From Undaria pinnatifida (Eukaryota; Sar; Phaeophyceae; Laminariales; Alariaceae), in contig JABAKD010000025.1 in the NCBI GenBank assembly GCA_012845835.1, positions 4,466,819-4,530,818 of the forward strand: a DNA stretch of 64,000 bases, written 5' to 3'. Each line of letters opens with the position of its first letter. Position 1 is the stretch's first letter. The position numbers were made by a program, and so were the translations under genes. The notes beneath the pieces are model-generated. The model saw nothing but the letters and a program-made list of their open reading frames with translations. It did no database searches and had not been told where the DNA came from. This document shows positions 1 through 10,520 of the stretch, piece by piece.

Positions 1-451
1 GATGTCATCAACCTGTCCAGTGATCTCACCACTTTGTCAACGCGCGTGATCCCACCAACCTATCCAGTGATCTCACCGTTTTGCCAAGCGATCTCACCAT
101 TATGTCCATTGAATCACCAATACGGCCAGTGATCTTAATATAGTCTCCAGTGACCTCACCATGATATGGCCAGTGAATCACCAATATGCCCAGTGATCTC
201 GCCATAATCTCCAGTGATCTCGCCATAATCTCCAGTGATCTCGCCATAACCTCCAGTGATGTCACCTTTAGGCCCAGTGAATCATCATGCCCAGTAATCT
301 CATTGTTTTGTCCCTGTATCTCACCATAATGCCTAGTGAATCATCAGTATGTCCAGCGATCTCACTGTTTCGGCTAGTGATATCACCGCTATGCCCAGAG
401 AATCACCATTATGTCCGATGATCTCACCGTTTTTTTTTCCAGTGATCTCAC
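1..451 (-). repeat. Minisatellite built from a 5' splice-site-like motif, in intron 5 of the sulfatase gene
   Basis: About 17 degenerate units of roughly 25 bp. On the minus strand the core is GGTGAGATCACTGG, followed by a short variable A/T-rich spacer. The first unit is the real donor of sulfatase exon 5 (ATG then GTGAGATCACTGG), and the array runs from there to the window edge. Many units keep an intact GGTGAGAT donor consensus. An open frame across the array is just the repeat read in one phase and is not taken as a gene. Confidence 0.85.
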
Positions 452-586
452 CATTATATCCAAGAAGTACACAATCTTGGCGAACCCCACGCGCATGAAC
501 TCCTCCGAAGTGATCAGCGCCAGGTTTCTTAGCTGCTCTTCCGTGAACAGCGACTCTTGAGGTATGTCCAAAGGCGAGTGGGCAAC
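452..586 (-). CDS. Arylsulfatase-like protein, exon 5 (partial gene, runs off left edge)
   Basis: Minus-strand exon of 45 codons, both borders in phase 0. It begins after an acceptor ending TTTGCAG and stops at ATG before GTGAGA. It encodes VAHSPLDIPQESLF and continues through a helix to KIVYFLDIM. In arylsulfatase B, I and J the matching stretch is the 'AVHSPLQVP' loop followed by the 'MVSxMDEAVGN' helix, so the exon follows exon 4 (ending LYLAFQ) with no gap in the family alignment. It carries part of the active-site rim. The remaining C-terminal half of the enzyme must lie beyond position 1. The exon's 3' end is the founder unit of the adjacent minisatellite. Exon borders are seen directly; the family assignment rests on recalled motifs. 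Confidence 0.82.
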
Positions 587-656
587 CTGCAAACGAGTTA
601 AGGAGGATCCGTGGTATTCTTTGGAATCGCGGGTCAACCGCATAACCACACGCCCA

Positions 657-1190
657 AGCCAAGGAGAGCGGGACGGGAATGACAGCAAGTTTTTACGGGT
701 AACCATCGATAAATGGGGGGGGGGGGGGGGGGGGTTCTCGTTCCATGCATGGCCGAGGCCGAATGGCCACAGACCCTCGTATCCCTACACCGCCGGGGCG
801 GAGCACGCCGGGCTTTCAACGACCAGGTAGTGCTAGTAGTACCAAGCGTGAAGCGCCGTGAGGTCTTCGGCTAGTCGCGTGAAAGGGTGAGCTGCATCCT
901 ACGAAGAATCGCTCTTTGCGATGCCAAGGAGAGCGGGACGGGAATGACAGCAAGTTTTTACGGGTAACCATCGATAAATGGGGGGGGGGGGGGGGGGGGG
1001 TTATCGTTCCATGCATGGCCGAGGCCGAATGGCCACAGACCCTCGTATCCCTACACCGCCGGGGCGGAGCACGCCGGGCTTTCAACGACCAGGTAGTGCT
1101 AGTAGTACCAAGCGTGAAGCGCCGTGAGGTCTTCGGCTAGTCGCGTGAAAGGGTGAGCTGCATCCTACGAAGAATCGCTCTTTGCGATGC
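657..1190. repeat. Near-perfect tandem duplication, period about 265 bp, in intron 4
   Basis: Two copies (about 657-922 and 923-1190) are almost identical. Each contains a run of about 20 G, a segment ending AGCACGCCGGGCTTTCAACG, and the end GCTCTTTGCGATGCC. A shorter, diverged relative of the AGCACGYCGGGYTTTC segment lies near 5170. The near identity points to a recent duplication, or an assembly artefact at the G run. Confidence 0.9.
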
Positions 1191-1303
1191 CGACTTCTGC
1201 ACCTTGTGCGTACTTTGTTGCATAGCGACGTGAGGGTGTAACGTGGATAGAGGTGGGTAAGGGGGTGGGAGGCGGGGGGGGACCAGGACACCCACCCACA
1301 TAC

Positions 1304-1541
1304 CTGAAAGGCCAAATACAGGAAGAGAGGGACGTCGGTGCCGTCAGCGTCGTTGGTAGCCTGGTGTTCGGTGGCGACTTCGATGGCCCGGTCCGCGGTC
1401 AACGAGGTGCTGTACACCCCCTCAAGCTCCGGACCCTGCCACAAGAGTCGACCGTATTCGTTCAGTGAATGGCACCAAGTATGCCCCTTGTTTGGTGTGA
1501 AATTCAAGGTCCGCACATTGTGCGTACGCATGACACGATAC
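1304..1541 (-). CDS. Arylsulfatase-like protein, exon 4
   Basis: Minus-strand exon. The donor is clear (TTTCAG then GTATGTGG). The chosen acceptor is AAAGAG before G at 1541; it has a poor pyrimidine tract, but it gives 238 bp, exactly 1 nt plus 79 codons, which completes the split codon left by exon 3. An alternative acceptor near 1487 would break the phase. The encoded part includes LEGVYST, then DRAIEVATEHQ and VPLFLYLAFQ, matching the family's 'GxYST...xRAxxxI...PLFLYLAxQ' segment just before the 'VHxPL' loop of exon 5. The first 25 or so residues have no recognisable motif, so the exon start is less certain than its end. A diverged copy of the GTATGCCCCTTGTT segment inside the exon lies upstream near 1635-1650. 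Confidence 0.72.
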
Positions 1542-4225
1542 CTCTTTATCTGTGATGTGCTCTCGTTGCGCCTTAGTGCTCTTGAATTGAACCAATGACG
1601 AGAGTTGAACGGTTTTTTTTTTCAGTGGCATGGTATGCCCCTTGTTAGATCATGTACTTTTGAGGTCCATATTTTGTAAAACTATTGGAACTACAGTCAG
1701 CTGTGAGCTCGATGAATTCAAGGGTCGATACTCATTTTTGCAAGCAGCGTGATACACCGGCCGCCCGTTTTTATAGATGCATTACTCTGAAGATATATGA
1801 CTCCCACGGGTGGATGTTGCCAAACCAAGCGCGACGTTTTAACGGCATATCTCTTGTGATATTTGCGTGCATTTTGTTTTGTTTTGTTTAGTTTTTTTCT
1901 TTTTTTTTATCCTCCGGCGGATGGGGAAAAATAAAGCTTTAGCTCACCGCACTTCCACGTATTTTCATACGCGTCGTGTGTCGATTTGCGTGCAATTCTG
2001 CGCTTTTGCTTAGGTCCGCGCGCGCCCTCTTCGGCAGACGTTCCAATTTTACGAGCAAGCCAGACAGGGCGCACATAAAGCGGTCGCCCATTTGTGTCAC
2101 GCAAAGACACATCATCGTTTTCAGGCGCAAACAATCGCCGGAATGCCCCCCCCCGAGAAGCAACCATATTTTACAATATATATCTAGTCTTGGGGGTTGA
2201 TGTACAATTCATTAATTCAAGACGCCAAAGATTTTACACCTCTGACAAGTGACGATCTAGATAATCTAGATAATCTATAGTACATCCTGTACATGCCATT
2301 TTGAGATGCTGTGCAAGGTCTGCACACAGTATAGATCCAACCCTAACCTTGGAAGCATTTGTTAGATCATGCTGATCGTACCGCTCCCACTCGGCAACAT
2401 GAGCTAGATCATACAGATCTTCCCTGGAACCATCTAGACAATCAAGCGGGGATAGACAGGTCATCTGTCCGACGCCTGGTTGATTTCCAACCTCGAAGGA
2501 GACGGTTTACTGATGAACACACCATGCGTGTCGTGTTTGTCGTGAAGTTGACGTACCCTTCCCTGTCTCCGAATCCGAAATCACTAAAAAGCTTTCGACC
2601 CCCTCCCTCGTAGTCATAGTTGAGGTGGCTGCAAAACGAACGAACGTCGGCGCCGGGCGAAAGCGGTTAACGACGTCGTAGCAGTAACGAGGGCTGCTGG
2701 TAGTAGGATGGCATACAAAAACACATGTGAGGGGGGAGTGTACTAATAGGAGACCTTGGCTGAAGGGCGAAATTTTTACCCTCCTTCTGTATTTTGTTTA
2801 GTCCTCTATTATGGCAGTAAGGGGGAAAACAAGGATGCACCACTTTGGGCGCGCGAAACGAAAAATGCACAAAAAAATGCACAAAAAAATGCACAAAAAA
2901 ATGCACCCAAAAAACGAAAACAGTAGGAGTGTACTGCATAGAATATACAACCCAAAGACCACACCATTTGGGAGGATACATGAGCGTGGAACTAGAAGGA
3001 AAGGTGGAGCGGGGGCAGCAGGTGGATCAGAGCAATACTAAGCCTGGAGAAGGTACAGAAGGGAGGTAGAACTCGTAGCGTAAGCATTTTCCTGCTTTAA
3101 GGGTTTCCCGTTTCTCCCCCCCCCCTACTTTTTGGGAATCTTCAGGAGCGATCGACGGTGAAGCTCATGCTACACATTGTCGTATATACGGCAAACATAG
3201 AGCAACAATAATTGAGAGGGTATCACGCCCCGCGGCTGGGCCATGACTTTTTTGCGGTCTGCTTCGTGTTTCTTCATCCCTGTCTGCTAGTCTGCTAGAT
3301 CACTTAGAACGAATACTATCATGTTCACAAAATGGGGTGTAGGCTATTCATGAGAGTGACTCGCTACGAGCCATGTTCACTGCAACTAGAGTTGATTTTT
3401 TCAACGTTGATCATCGCTGCGACAACAACGAGAGAGCGCTTCTCACGCAACAGCCACGGTGTCCCGTACCGGGGTCATTTCCAAGGCTTGGTTTTCGCAG
3501 CGGCCCGGGCGAATGGCGAAAAATTTCCCCCTTGCAGCCCTAATTGCTCAGGGCTTTTTGGGGGTTCGCTATATACACCGCTACGGAATTGCTTATGTCA
3601 CGCCGTGCCTGTAAAAACACTCTTGAAGAGCTTCTTTGAAGTAAGCTCTGGAGCCACTCGCCGGGGTGGCCTGTAGACTCTCCATGGGAAGTGGGTGTGT
3701 TCCCACTCCCTATCAGTCACACCAAGGCGACCGTACGGGGTTCACTGCTAGGCCACTTTTTGGGCTCGCGGGAGTGTGCCGTACTTAGCTGCATTCTTGG
3801 CACGTTGCTGCTTTTCGGTTTGGCCATGTACACCGCCGCCGACATTGAGTTGTTTGTTACAGCTACGCCAACAGAAATAGCGTCAAGTCCGTTATGAGCG
3901 AGGTAGCGGGTCACTCAAGCGGGTGCGGCCCATCCTACGGCAGAGAACCTCAACTTTCTCAAGGCTCCTCCCTGCAGACCTCGCTATACCTTTACCCACA
4001 CACACAAACAACGGTGCGGAAACTGAAAAATCAACCGCGGTTAATAACGCCATGGCCAAGGTACAAATCCAAAATAACACTGCAAAAAAAAAAAACTGAC
4101 ATTCTCGCGATATCGGGTTAAGGAGTGGTCAAAAATCCAGAAAATATATTTTGCCACAATGTGCTACGTCTATCGCAGCAGGAGTAAACGGGGTTACCCC
4201 CACCGTAGCCGTGATCGGTCCTCAC
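1542..4225 (-). other. Intron 3 of the sulfatase gene
   Basis: No coding exon was recognised here. It holds an inverted copy (about 1907-2010, RC) of the 3' tail repeat seen at about 16755-16860, with its T run at 1893-1908; a short AAAAATGCACA tandem repeat near 2862-2912; and a segment near 1690-1770 that resembles the terminal motif of family R (GTCAGCTGTGAG). The stretch 3100-4200 shows nothing I can name. Confidence 0.6.
2862..2912. repeat. Short tandem repeat, four units of about 12 bp
   Basis: Four consecutive units of the form AAAAAATGCACA within intron 3. The open frames over it (Met-His-Lys repeats) are artefacts of the repeat. Confidence 0.9.
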
Positions 4226-4338
4226 TTCTTATGGCTGTAGTATGATTCCCCTGGGCCCATAAAGCCTAGGAAGGTGTCGAAACCCCTATTGAACGGGTAG
4301 TAGTCTTCGGCAAACATCCCCAGGTTCCACTTTCCGAC
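4226..4338 (-). CDS. Arylsulfatase-like protein, exon 3 (GKWNLG active-site exon)
   Basis: A 113-bp minus-strand exon found by searching for the sulfatase 'GKWHLG' motif. The acceptor is CCTGCCTG-side CAG before GTCGGA, and the donor is AAGAA before GTGAGG. It starts in phase 0, directly continuing exon 2 (ATHM then VGKWNLG), and ends with two bases of a split codon. The product reads VGKWNLGMF, then YPFNRGFDTFLGFMGPGESYYSHK, matching the family's 'VGKWHLG...PTxRGFDxxxGxxxGxxDYYxH'. The catalytic histidine of GKWHLG is replaced by asparagine (AAC codon), while the lysine is kept. In known sulfatases this Lys and His contact the sulfate, so activity could be altered. The exon is too short to stand out as an open frame. 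Confidence 0.85.
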
Positions 4339-4432
4339 CTGCCCTCGCAAAACGAACAAACAAACGTTCAAGCAGTCATATGCCACCGTCGGGTATATAT
4401 ATATATAAAATATCTACAGTTTTTTTAGGCTC

Positions 4433-4745
4433 GTTTTTTTTTTTTTTTTTTTTTTTACTTTCCAGCTTCTGGACAAGCCGTGGTCACCGGTGTCGCCTCC
4501 TTCTGCCCCCCCCGGATACGTGCCTTCGTTTTGGTCGCGCAGAAGGTTCAGCATTCCCAACGCTCGTCGATTTTCATCAATTTTTGCTGACTCGCGCTCT
4601 CTCGCGCTTTCCGCTTGTCATTTTCACACAAGAAACAGTCCCTTCGAGTACGAGTACAGCATGCATTCGGAGGGGCTCGAACCAGGCGAGATCGGCGTCA
4701 CTAGTCACGAAGTTTACGCACTAGACCATCAGGGACGCCGACATA
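4433..4745 (-). mobile_element. SINE with tRNA-like head and poly(A) tail (copy 1)
   Basis: Minus-strand element in intron 2. The head has a pol III A-box-like TGGTCTAGTGCG (about 4717-4728) and a B-box GGTTCGAGCCC (4673-4683). The body follows, with GGAAAGCGCGAGAG, an AATTGATGAAAATCGACGAG stretch and GTGACCACGGCTTGTCC. It ends in CTGGAAAGT and about 23 A (a T run on the plus strand at about 4433-4457). Copy 2 at 29309-29600 aligns along the whole length, and copy 3 lies near 44915-45110. No target duplication was found with certainty. Confidence 0.8.
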
Positions 4746-5283
4746 GGAACGTCAGGAGGGGGTGGGGGGGGGGGGGGGGGGTGCACTCATTTCATGTATC
4801 CCTTTCGAGACGAAGCATCGGCGCGGGGGGTACTCACAATATCGCACATGGTCGAAGTCTCAAAATACTGCTGTAAACCCTCGCATCCTACAATGCAGGA
4901 AGAAGTCGTTCTACGGTAGCCTCCCCAACTTTTCTTCAACGAAATCACCGGTTTGCAACCAGTTCCCGATAGTATATACTGAAATACGGCGCCTCTTGCT
5001 ACCCAGACGTCATCGTTCCATCGTCCTTCGCAAACAAAGAAAAAACGTAAAAAACGTGAACATGTTTTTTTCATAGCATATTTCCTCGTGTCGAGCAGCC
5101 ATGAAACGCTCGATGAACAAAATCGCTGTTTTTTTTTGGGGGGGGGACTATTGTAGCATCAGTCGAACGGAGCACGTCGGGTTTTCACCGACCAGGCAGA
5201 CGATGCTTGGGGGCGGGGGGGAGGGTAATGGTAATAATACTCATGCTGTGCTTGGCAGCAGCCTTAAGTGCCAACAGGCCCTT

Positions 5284-5409
5284 GCGCACGTACAATGCCG
5301 GGACCGAGAACGCCAGGCTTTAACCGGACAGGCAGGCATTACTTTACGCACGTACAATGCCGGGACCGAGAACGCCAGGCTTTAACCGGACAGGCAGGCA
5401 TTACTTTAT
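5284..5409. repeat. Tandem duplication, 62-bp period
   Basis: Two adjacent identical units containing CGTACAATGCCGGGACCGAG and GACAGGCAGGCATTACTTTA, in intron 2. A related diverged motif (GTTTTCACCGACCAGGCAG) lies just upstream near 5180. Confidence 0.9.
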
Positions 5410-6229
5410 GGGAGGGGGGGTGGGAGGCGCCGTGGCAGCTGCAGATAAAGCGAAGACATGCCGGGGTGACGCTATGAAACCCCCATTTAAATTCCGCCAA
5501 CCGTGATGCCGCGATTTCGGTGTTGTTGTTTCCGCTAGCGGTGGTATTACGGAGGAAGGTTGTTGTCTCGACTAAATTCGCATTTCATTTTGGTTTCAAA
5601 AAAACAAAACCCCTGTTTTTTCCTTTTTTACAGTTGCCCATCTAAGGATACTTGGTAACAGCCTTCGAACAACCTGTAGATGCCAACACTGATCAAATCG
5701 TAGCAGTAGCGGCCTTGGCTGAAAGGCAAAGACTGCAGCTTTGATGTGGTGGTAGTGTCACGCTCAACTACAAAAGCCCAGCGTGCAGGGAGGCGGGATC
5801 AAAATGACTCAAAATGTATCGTCGAAATTGACTTTGCTGATTACTAGCGTATCCAATTCGCAAAGAAGTGCGGCAAAGGTAGTATCTACGACAAGCTTGG
5901 GATTTCGTGGTCTTGAATATCGCAGCAGCTTTGAAGTTTTGGAAGCCTCCAGCCAAGTTATACGACACATCCGAGTGAAAAATAATTTCGCTCGCCTGTA
6001 CGCTAGGTTTTGTGTTCAGGTACGAAACCACAACAACACGAAAGCTAAAGGCTTCATTCAAAAAAAGGCCTCCAGTGTCCTGAGCTGATTAGGGTTTGCA
6101 CCGGTAAGTCATTGCAATTAGGGACGAACTATTGCCAGGTGGGCTAGAACGAAGAAAACCCGTGATTTGTTTTTTAAACGAAACCAAAATGAAATGCGAT
6201 TTCAGTCGTGAAAACAGCTTTCCACAGAT

Positions 6230-6990
6230 GCTCCCAGTGTATTTCATACCCCGAGCATACTCCGAGTATTTTATGTATTTGGTACTCTGCGAGTGCTCGG
6301 AGAATTGCCAACACTGATGACCGAGATACTGCCGAGTACCGGGAGTATGAGCAGTACTGTACTCCGAGTATTTGCAGTATTTGGTACTGCGATTACTCGG
6401 GAGTATTGCCAGTACTGATGAACGAAATACTGCCGAGTACCGGGAGTATTAGCAGTACTGACGGCCGAAATACCGCGAATATTGGGAGTTCGAGCAGCAA
6501 AAGACTGCGAGTATAAGCAGTACCCCAAGCACAAACATCTGAAATACTGCCAGGTGCCCAGAGTATGAGCAGTATTGAACCTCGAAATACTGCAGTACCT
6601 GGTATACAAGCAAAATACTCCAAGCACTACTGCCACCAGCAATACCTTACAGTACAAAGCCCTGAAACACTCCAACTATGACTTCACCTCGCAGTACGAA
6701 ACGGCAAAATACTGAGAGTATTAGCAGTTAGAGCAATACTAGCGGCAGCAGTACTGAAAGTGCCTTGAGTACGACAAGTACAGAAACACGAATTACTTAA
6801 AGCATTCCAACGTATCGAACCCAAAATACTCCAAGTACTGGGAGTATCCACAGTATAAAGCCTCGAACAACTTGGAGTACCGGGAGTATACCAAGTACGG
6901 AACCCCGAAATTATGAGAGGACCCCAAGTACCTGCAATATGTTTTCTCCGAAATATTTTAGTGTACTCCCCAGTACTGGGAGCATCTGTG
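6230..6990. repeat. Degenerate minisatellite rich in GAGTACT/GAGTATT units
   Basis: Roughly twenty units of about 30-45 bp, each a variant of CGAAATACTGCCGAGTACC with GGGAGTATKAGCAGTACTG. It lies in intron 2 between sulfatase exons 3 and 2. The open frames on both strands (Thr/Tyr/Arg-rich or Leu-rich) are products of the repeat. Confidence 0.85.
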
Positions 6991-7359
6991 CAAGTTTCCA
7001 CCGTAATACTCTTGAGAGCGTTTTTCAACAGCACCCACGCTTAAGGAAAACATCACGTGAAACTAGAGTCGGACACATTGTGCGGCAGTAAAAGGGCACA
7101 TTACGGTGACAACTTCATTGTTTTTCTTGAGTTTGTCATCCTACAAACGTGCAGCATGATTTTCAACACCGGCCATGCACAAAAATTATCCAACAACTAG
7201 AAGTACCCCAAAAACAAGACTAAATAGAAAAATATTGAGAAAGACAATTCACTGGAAAGTTATCAAGAGGGGAAGGAAAGACAAACCATGAGCGGCAAGG
7301 GACGCGAGCTTCCTTTAAGGTCGTGTGACGTGCAACGTTTATTCACGAAAGTAACTCAC

Positions 7360-7670
7360 CTTTTGCGTGTCGTACCCGGCGGACTTGAATCGTTATCGAA
7401 CCGCTATCCCCGCACGGAAGCGCCATTATATACAACCCTGCCAAACCGCGATTCCTGTACGGAAATGCCTCCGTATACACTGGAAACACTCTCAATTACA
7501 GCGTGGGTACCCGGCACACGGCGAATTGAAACGCTCTCAAACCGCTATCCCTGCACGAAAACGCCGTAACATAAATCGGAAACTCTCGTGAACCATGATT
7601 TCTGTACGGTAAAGCTGTTGTATACACTGGAAACCCTCTTCAATTATTATCAGTATAAATCGTAACTCAC
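7360..7670 (-). repeat. Repeat cassette copied from the exon 2 / intron 2 boundary
   Basis: The 3' end of sulfatase exon 2 and its donor are repeated downstream in intron 2. One copy near 7350-7390 keeps TTCAAGTCCGCCGGGTACG and a GGTGAGTTAC donor. A more diverged copy is near 7499-7520. Between them are four or five units of about 45-50 bp around ACCGCTATCCCYGCACGGAA. The distances between GTACCCGG cores are 135 and 176 bp. Confidence 0.8.
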
Positions 7671-7811
7671 CATGTGCGTGGCGTACCCGGCGGCCTTGAA
7701 ACGCTGCGCAAGAGTAACTTCATCCAGAGGCACCCCCCACGGCATGGCGTTTTGCATCTCCTCAAACTGCATCCCCGTGCGGAATGTGTCCCGTCCCGTC
7801 ATGATGGACGA
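7671..7811 (-). CDS. Arylsulfatase-like protein, exon 2
   Basis: Minus-strand exon of 47 codons, phase 0 at both ends, with acceptor CACCCAAG before TCGTCC and donor CACATG before GTGAGT. It reads SSIMTGRDTFRTGMQ, then WGVPLDEVTLAQRFKAAGYATHM. Joined to exon 1 this gives CTPAR-SSIMTGRD, with the exact spacing of the sulfatase signature C-x-P-x-R-x4-TGR. The stretch 'LPLxExTLAxxLKxAGYxTxMVGKWHLG' is the next conserved block of the arylsulfatase B/I/J group and continues into exon 3. Upstream residues of the same open frame (DNVAPK and before) are intron. The spacing match across an 11.5-kb gap is strong evidence that no exon is missing between exons 1 and 2. Confidence 0.9.
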
Positions 7812-8986
7812 CTTGGGTGCGACGTTGTCAAGGAACAAGATAGGAGCAGGATGAACACGACAGCAGGGGGCAGGCGGATTCACGAAAAAGTTGGGATTTT
7901 CGTTCCGGGAACTTCAACATATGTCTACGGCCTTCAGCACAGGCCAAAACGACTGTACGTCGCATGTTGTTTAACTCGTTTTGGACTGCACCCTCGTGTT
8001 TCGCAGCACACTACTTGAACTGTAGTGTGAGATACTTTCCAGAGGATACTGGGCTATTAAATAGTGTCGTGTCTGCCATATCTGACAACGTGGTGCGGTG
8101 TAATTTTAGAGCCGATCCGTCACAAATGTCTACAGAATCAGTAAAACCTCTCGGAGAAACGAAATAAGAAAAGCCCAAATACCATTGTGCCAGTTTACTC
8201 CTTTCTTGACCTACTTCCAAACGATGTACTGCCAGCACTACTGCTCTGCGCAGCCGTGGTGACGTCATACGGGTCTATTGCTTGATGTGATATACGCATT
8301 CGCCCGGCACGACTCGGGTTGTCCTGACCGTACCGGCAAATTTCGAAGCCATGGCGTTTCGGACGATACAACACTCCAGGTGATCCCGGACGCCAGGATA
8401 ATTTTTTTTCCGAAGAGGTGAATAGCACCAAATATTCGAATCAGGACATTTTCAAAAAAAAAAGTAACTTTTCCCACGCTTGCTCACCCGAGTGACAAGA
8501 ACCCTCAGTCGCTTTCACAGCGAGCTTGTCAACACATGGATGATGGGAGACGTCCCACAACAACGGAAATAAACTTCCACCAAAGTCCTTCCAAAAAAAA
8601 AACAACGGATCGCTCTGGTTTTTCAACAACTACAGCAGAGTGTGAAATAACACGCTCGCCGAGGAACCTTTTGGTCGGTTGGATGTTCGTTGCATACAGA
8701 CAGAGTAACTGACGTTGCGGTTGAAGCAACCAAATCCGCGCCTTGAGTTTGACGCCTTCAACGGCTTTCAGGAGTCTGACCCCGCGCTACGACGGCGGTC
8801 GTACGTTTCGGGGAAAAAAAACTTTCTTTTCAGGCGGGGGCCCTCAACAGAGGAATAACTTGATGATGCTGGGCTATCGATTGTGCCTCGCAATATCAGC
8901 TGTTGGGTCATGCACATGACTATTCGAGGCTTTTCACGGGTCATGACCCGGCCCGTAGGTCGCGTAGGAAGGTATTAAAAAAAAAC

Positions 8987-9130
8987 GCGGGTCGGGTCGG
9001 GTCGGGTCGGGTCGGGTCGGATCGGATCGGGTCGGGTCGGGTCGGGAGGTGTTGGAGATCTCACGGGTCGAGTGGGGTCGGGTCAAGAGGTTTTCAATGT
9101 CACGGGTCGGGCCGGGTCACCCTGACACGA
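8987..9130. repeat. GGGTC microsatellite
   Basis: About 11 consecutive GGGTC/GGATC units at 8987-9045, followed by scattered units to about 9130 (CACGGGTCGAGTGGGGTCGG). No coding meaning is seen. Confidence 0.9.
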
Positions 9131-9799
9131 TCCGACTGGTATACCGAGAAGGGATCCGACCCGTGAAGAGCCCATTTTTTTTCCAAGCGAGGGGTTCAGG
9201 AAGAAATTGGTGCGTCCCTATCGTGGCATGGGTCGGCCAGGAGCTGCAACGACGAGATGCTTGTTGCCGCACGAGCTGAGTGTTCGCGGCCGTACAAGTT
9301 GTATTTTGACGCACAAGGGGTATGTTGCCGTTCGAGGTCATCAAGACGGGCGGGCCCGGAGTGCTTGTACTTCCCCACGTTCACCCGTTGCACCCGCATC
9401 TGAACGCACCATAGTTTTGTCGTGCCATAAGCTTTTCTTCACCCGATGAGCGCCAATTTTGAGCAATCCACAGTCTTCTACATCGTCATCAGCGCTGCTC
9501 GAGCTCCCTCTTCTACGAAATTAAATAGTTATTAACCCCCCCCAAAAATGAGATCAATCGAGTAGTATATACGTGCATCGATTTCATTTTGCGTTTATCG
9601 ATATCGATATCGTCTCCCTCTACCATCAAAAGTATTTGATGTGTCGAGCTACTGTACTATGAATTGCTTAAATTTCACCCCACCTTTTGTATATTTATAA
9701 AATATGTACCACTATGTGGAGGACAGGGTACGTAGATACCGTCAGTCTCCGATCACACATGCCAACCATGAAGACTCGTTGCCGTAACTGAGTTTGATG

Positions 9800-10520
9800 G
9801 CACCCAACGGGGGTTATCGCACCCATCGGAGCCATGGCACCAGGGTGCGGACAAAAAAAAAAGGAGGACGCGAACGAAATGATTCAATCCGATTTTTGCA
9901 CCATTATCGGGATTGTCGCACCCGGTGCGATAACCCCGATAAATTGCCACCCCAGGTGTAAGATTGCGTGCTGCCACAAGTGGCTGCAGGCCACGTTTTC
10001 GGTTGTAACGGGTAGAAGAGTATTCGCAGTACTTTCAACAGGCGAATTGTGGTGTCATCGGTGGGCATTTTTTTAAATACACTGTCGCAGTGCATGTGTA
10101 GAAACGCCTCGAGTCTTATATTAAATCGATTATCGTGCATCGTTACGAAGTATCGTACACTCAACCAAGCAAAAAACACACACATTCGCAACCTACAACC
10201 AGAAGGCACTACCGTATTCGCTGAAAAATATAAAAACACCGTCGAGTTGCGTGTGAGTGCGTTGCTACTTATCCCGTACGGCAGAACTGTATGGTACAAA
10301 GGAAGCAGCTCTGGTATTATTCAATATCGCACCTATCGGAGAGTTATCGCACCGGGGTGTACCTGTTCAGAGCACCTTGGCACCATTAGACGCTGTGACA
10401 GTGTTCAGCATCGTACCCCTATCGGGTTTATCGCACATACCAGAGTTATTGCACCGGGGTGCGCGAAAAATCAAAGAAATGATTGATTAAAAAACGATCG
10501 CACCCGGGTGACACGACATC
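9800..10520. repeat. Cluster of GTTATCGCACCGGGGTGCG repeats
   Basis: Eight or more imperfect copies of a partly palindromic motif (ATCGCACC...GGGTGCG), often paired with a CACCNATCGGG motif, in two clusters (9805-9960 and 10320-10520). Both clusters contain a GAAATGATTSAWT segment beside a GGTGCGNNAAAAA segment, in the same orientation. The layout could be the two ends of a degraded transposon, but no clear terminal repeat or target duplication was found. Confidence 0.6.

Noticed and set aside
1487-1541. Alternative exon 4 acceptor at 1487
   Set aside because: It would put exon 4 out of phase with exon 3, while 1541 restores the frame exactly.
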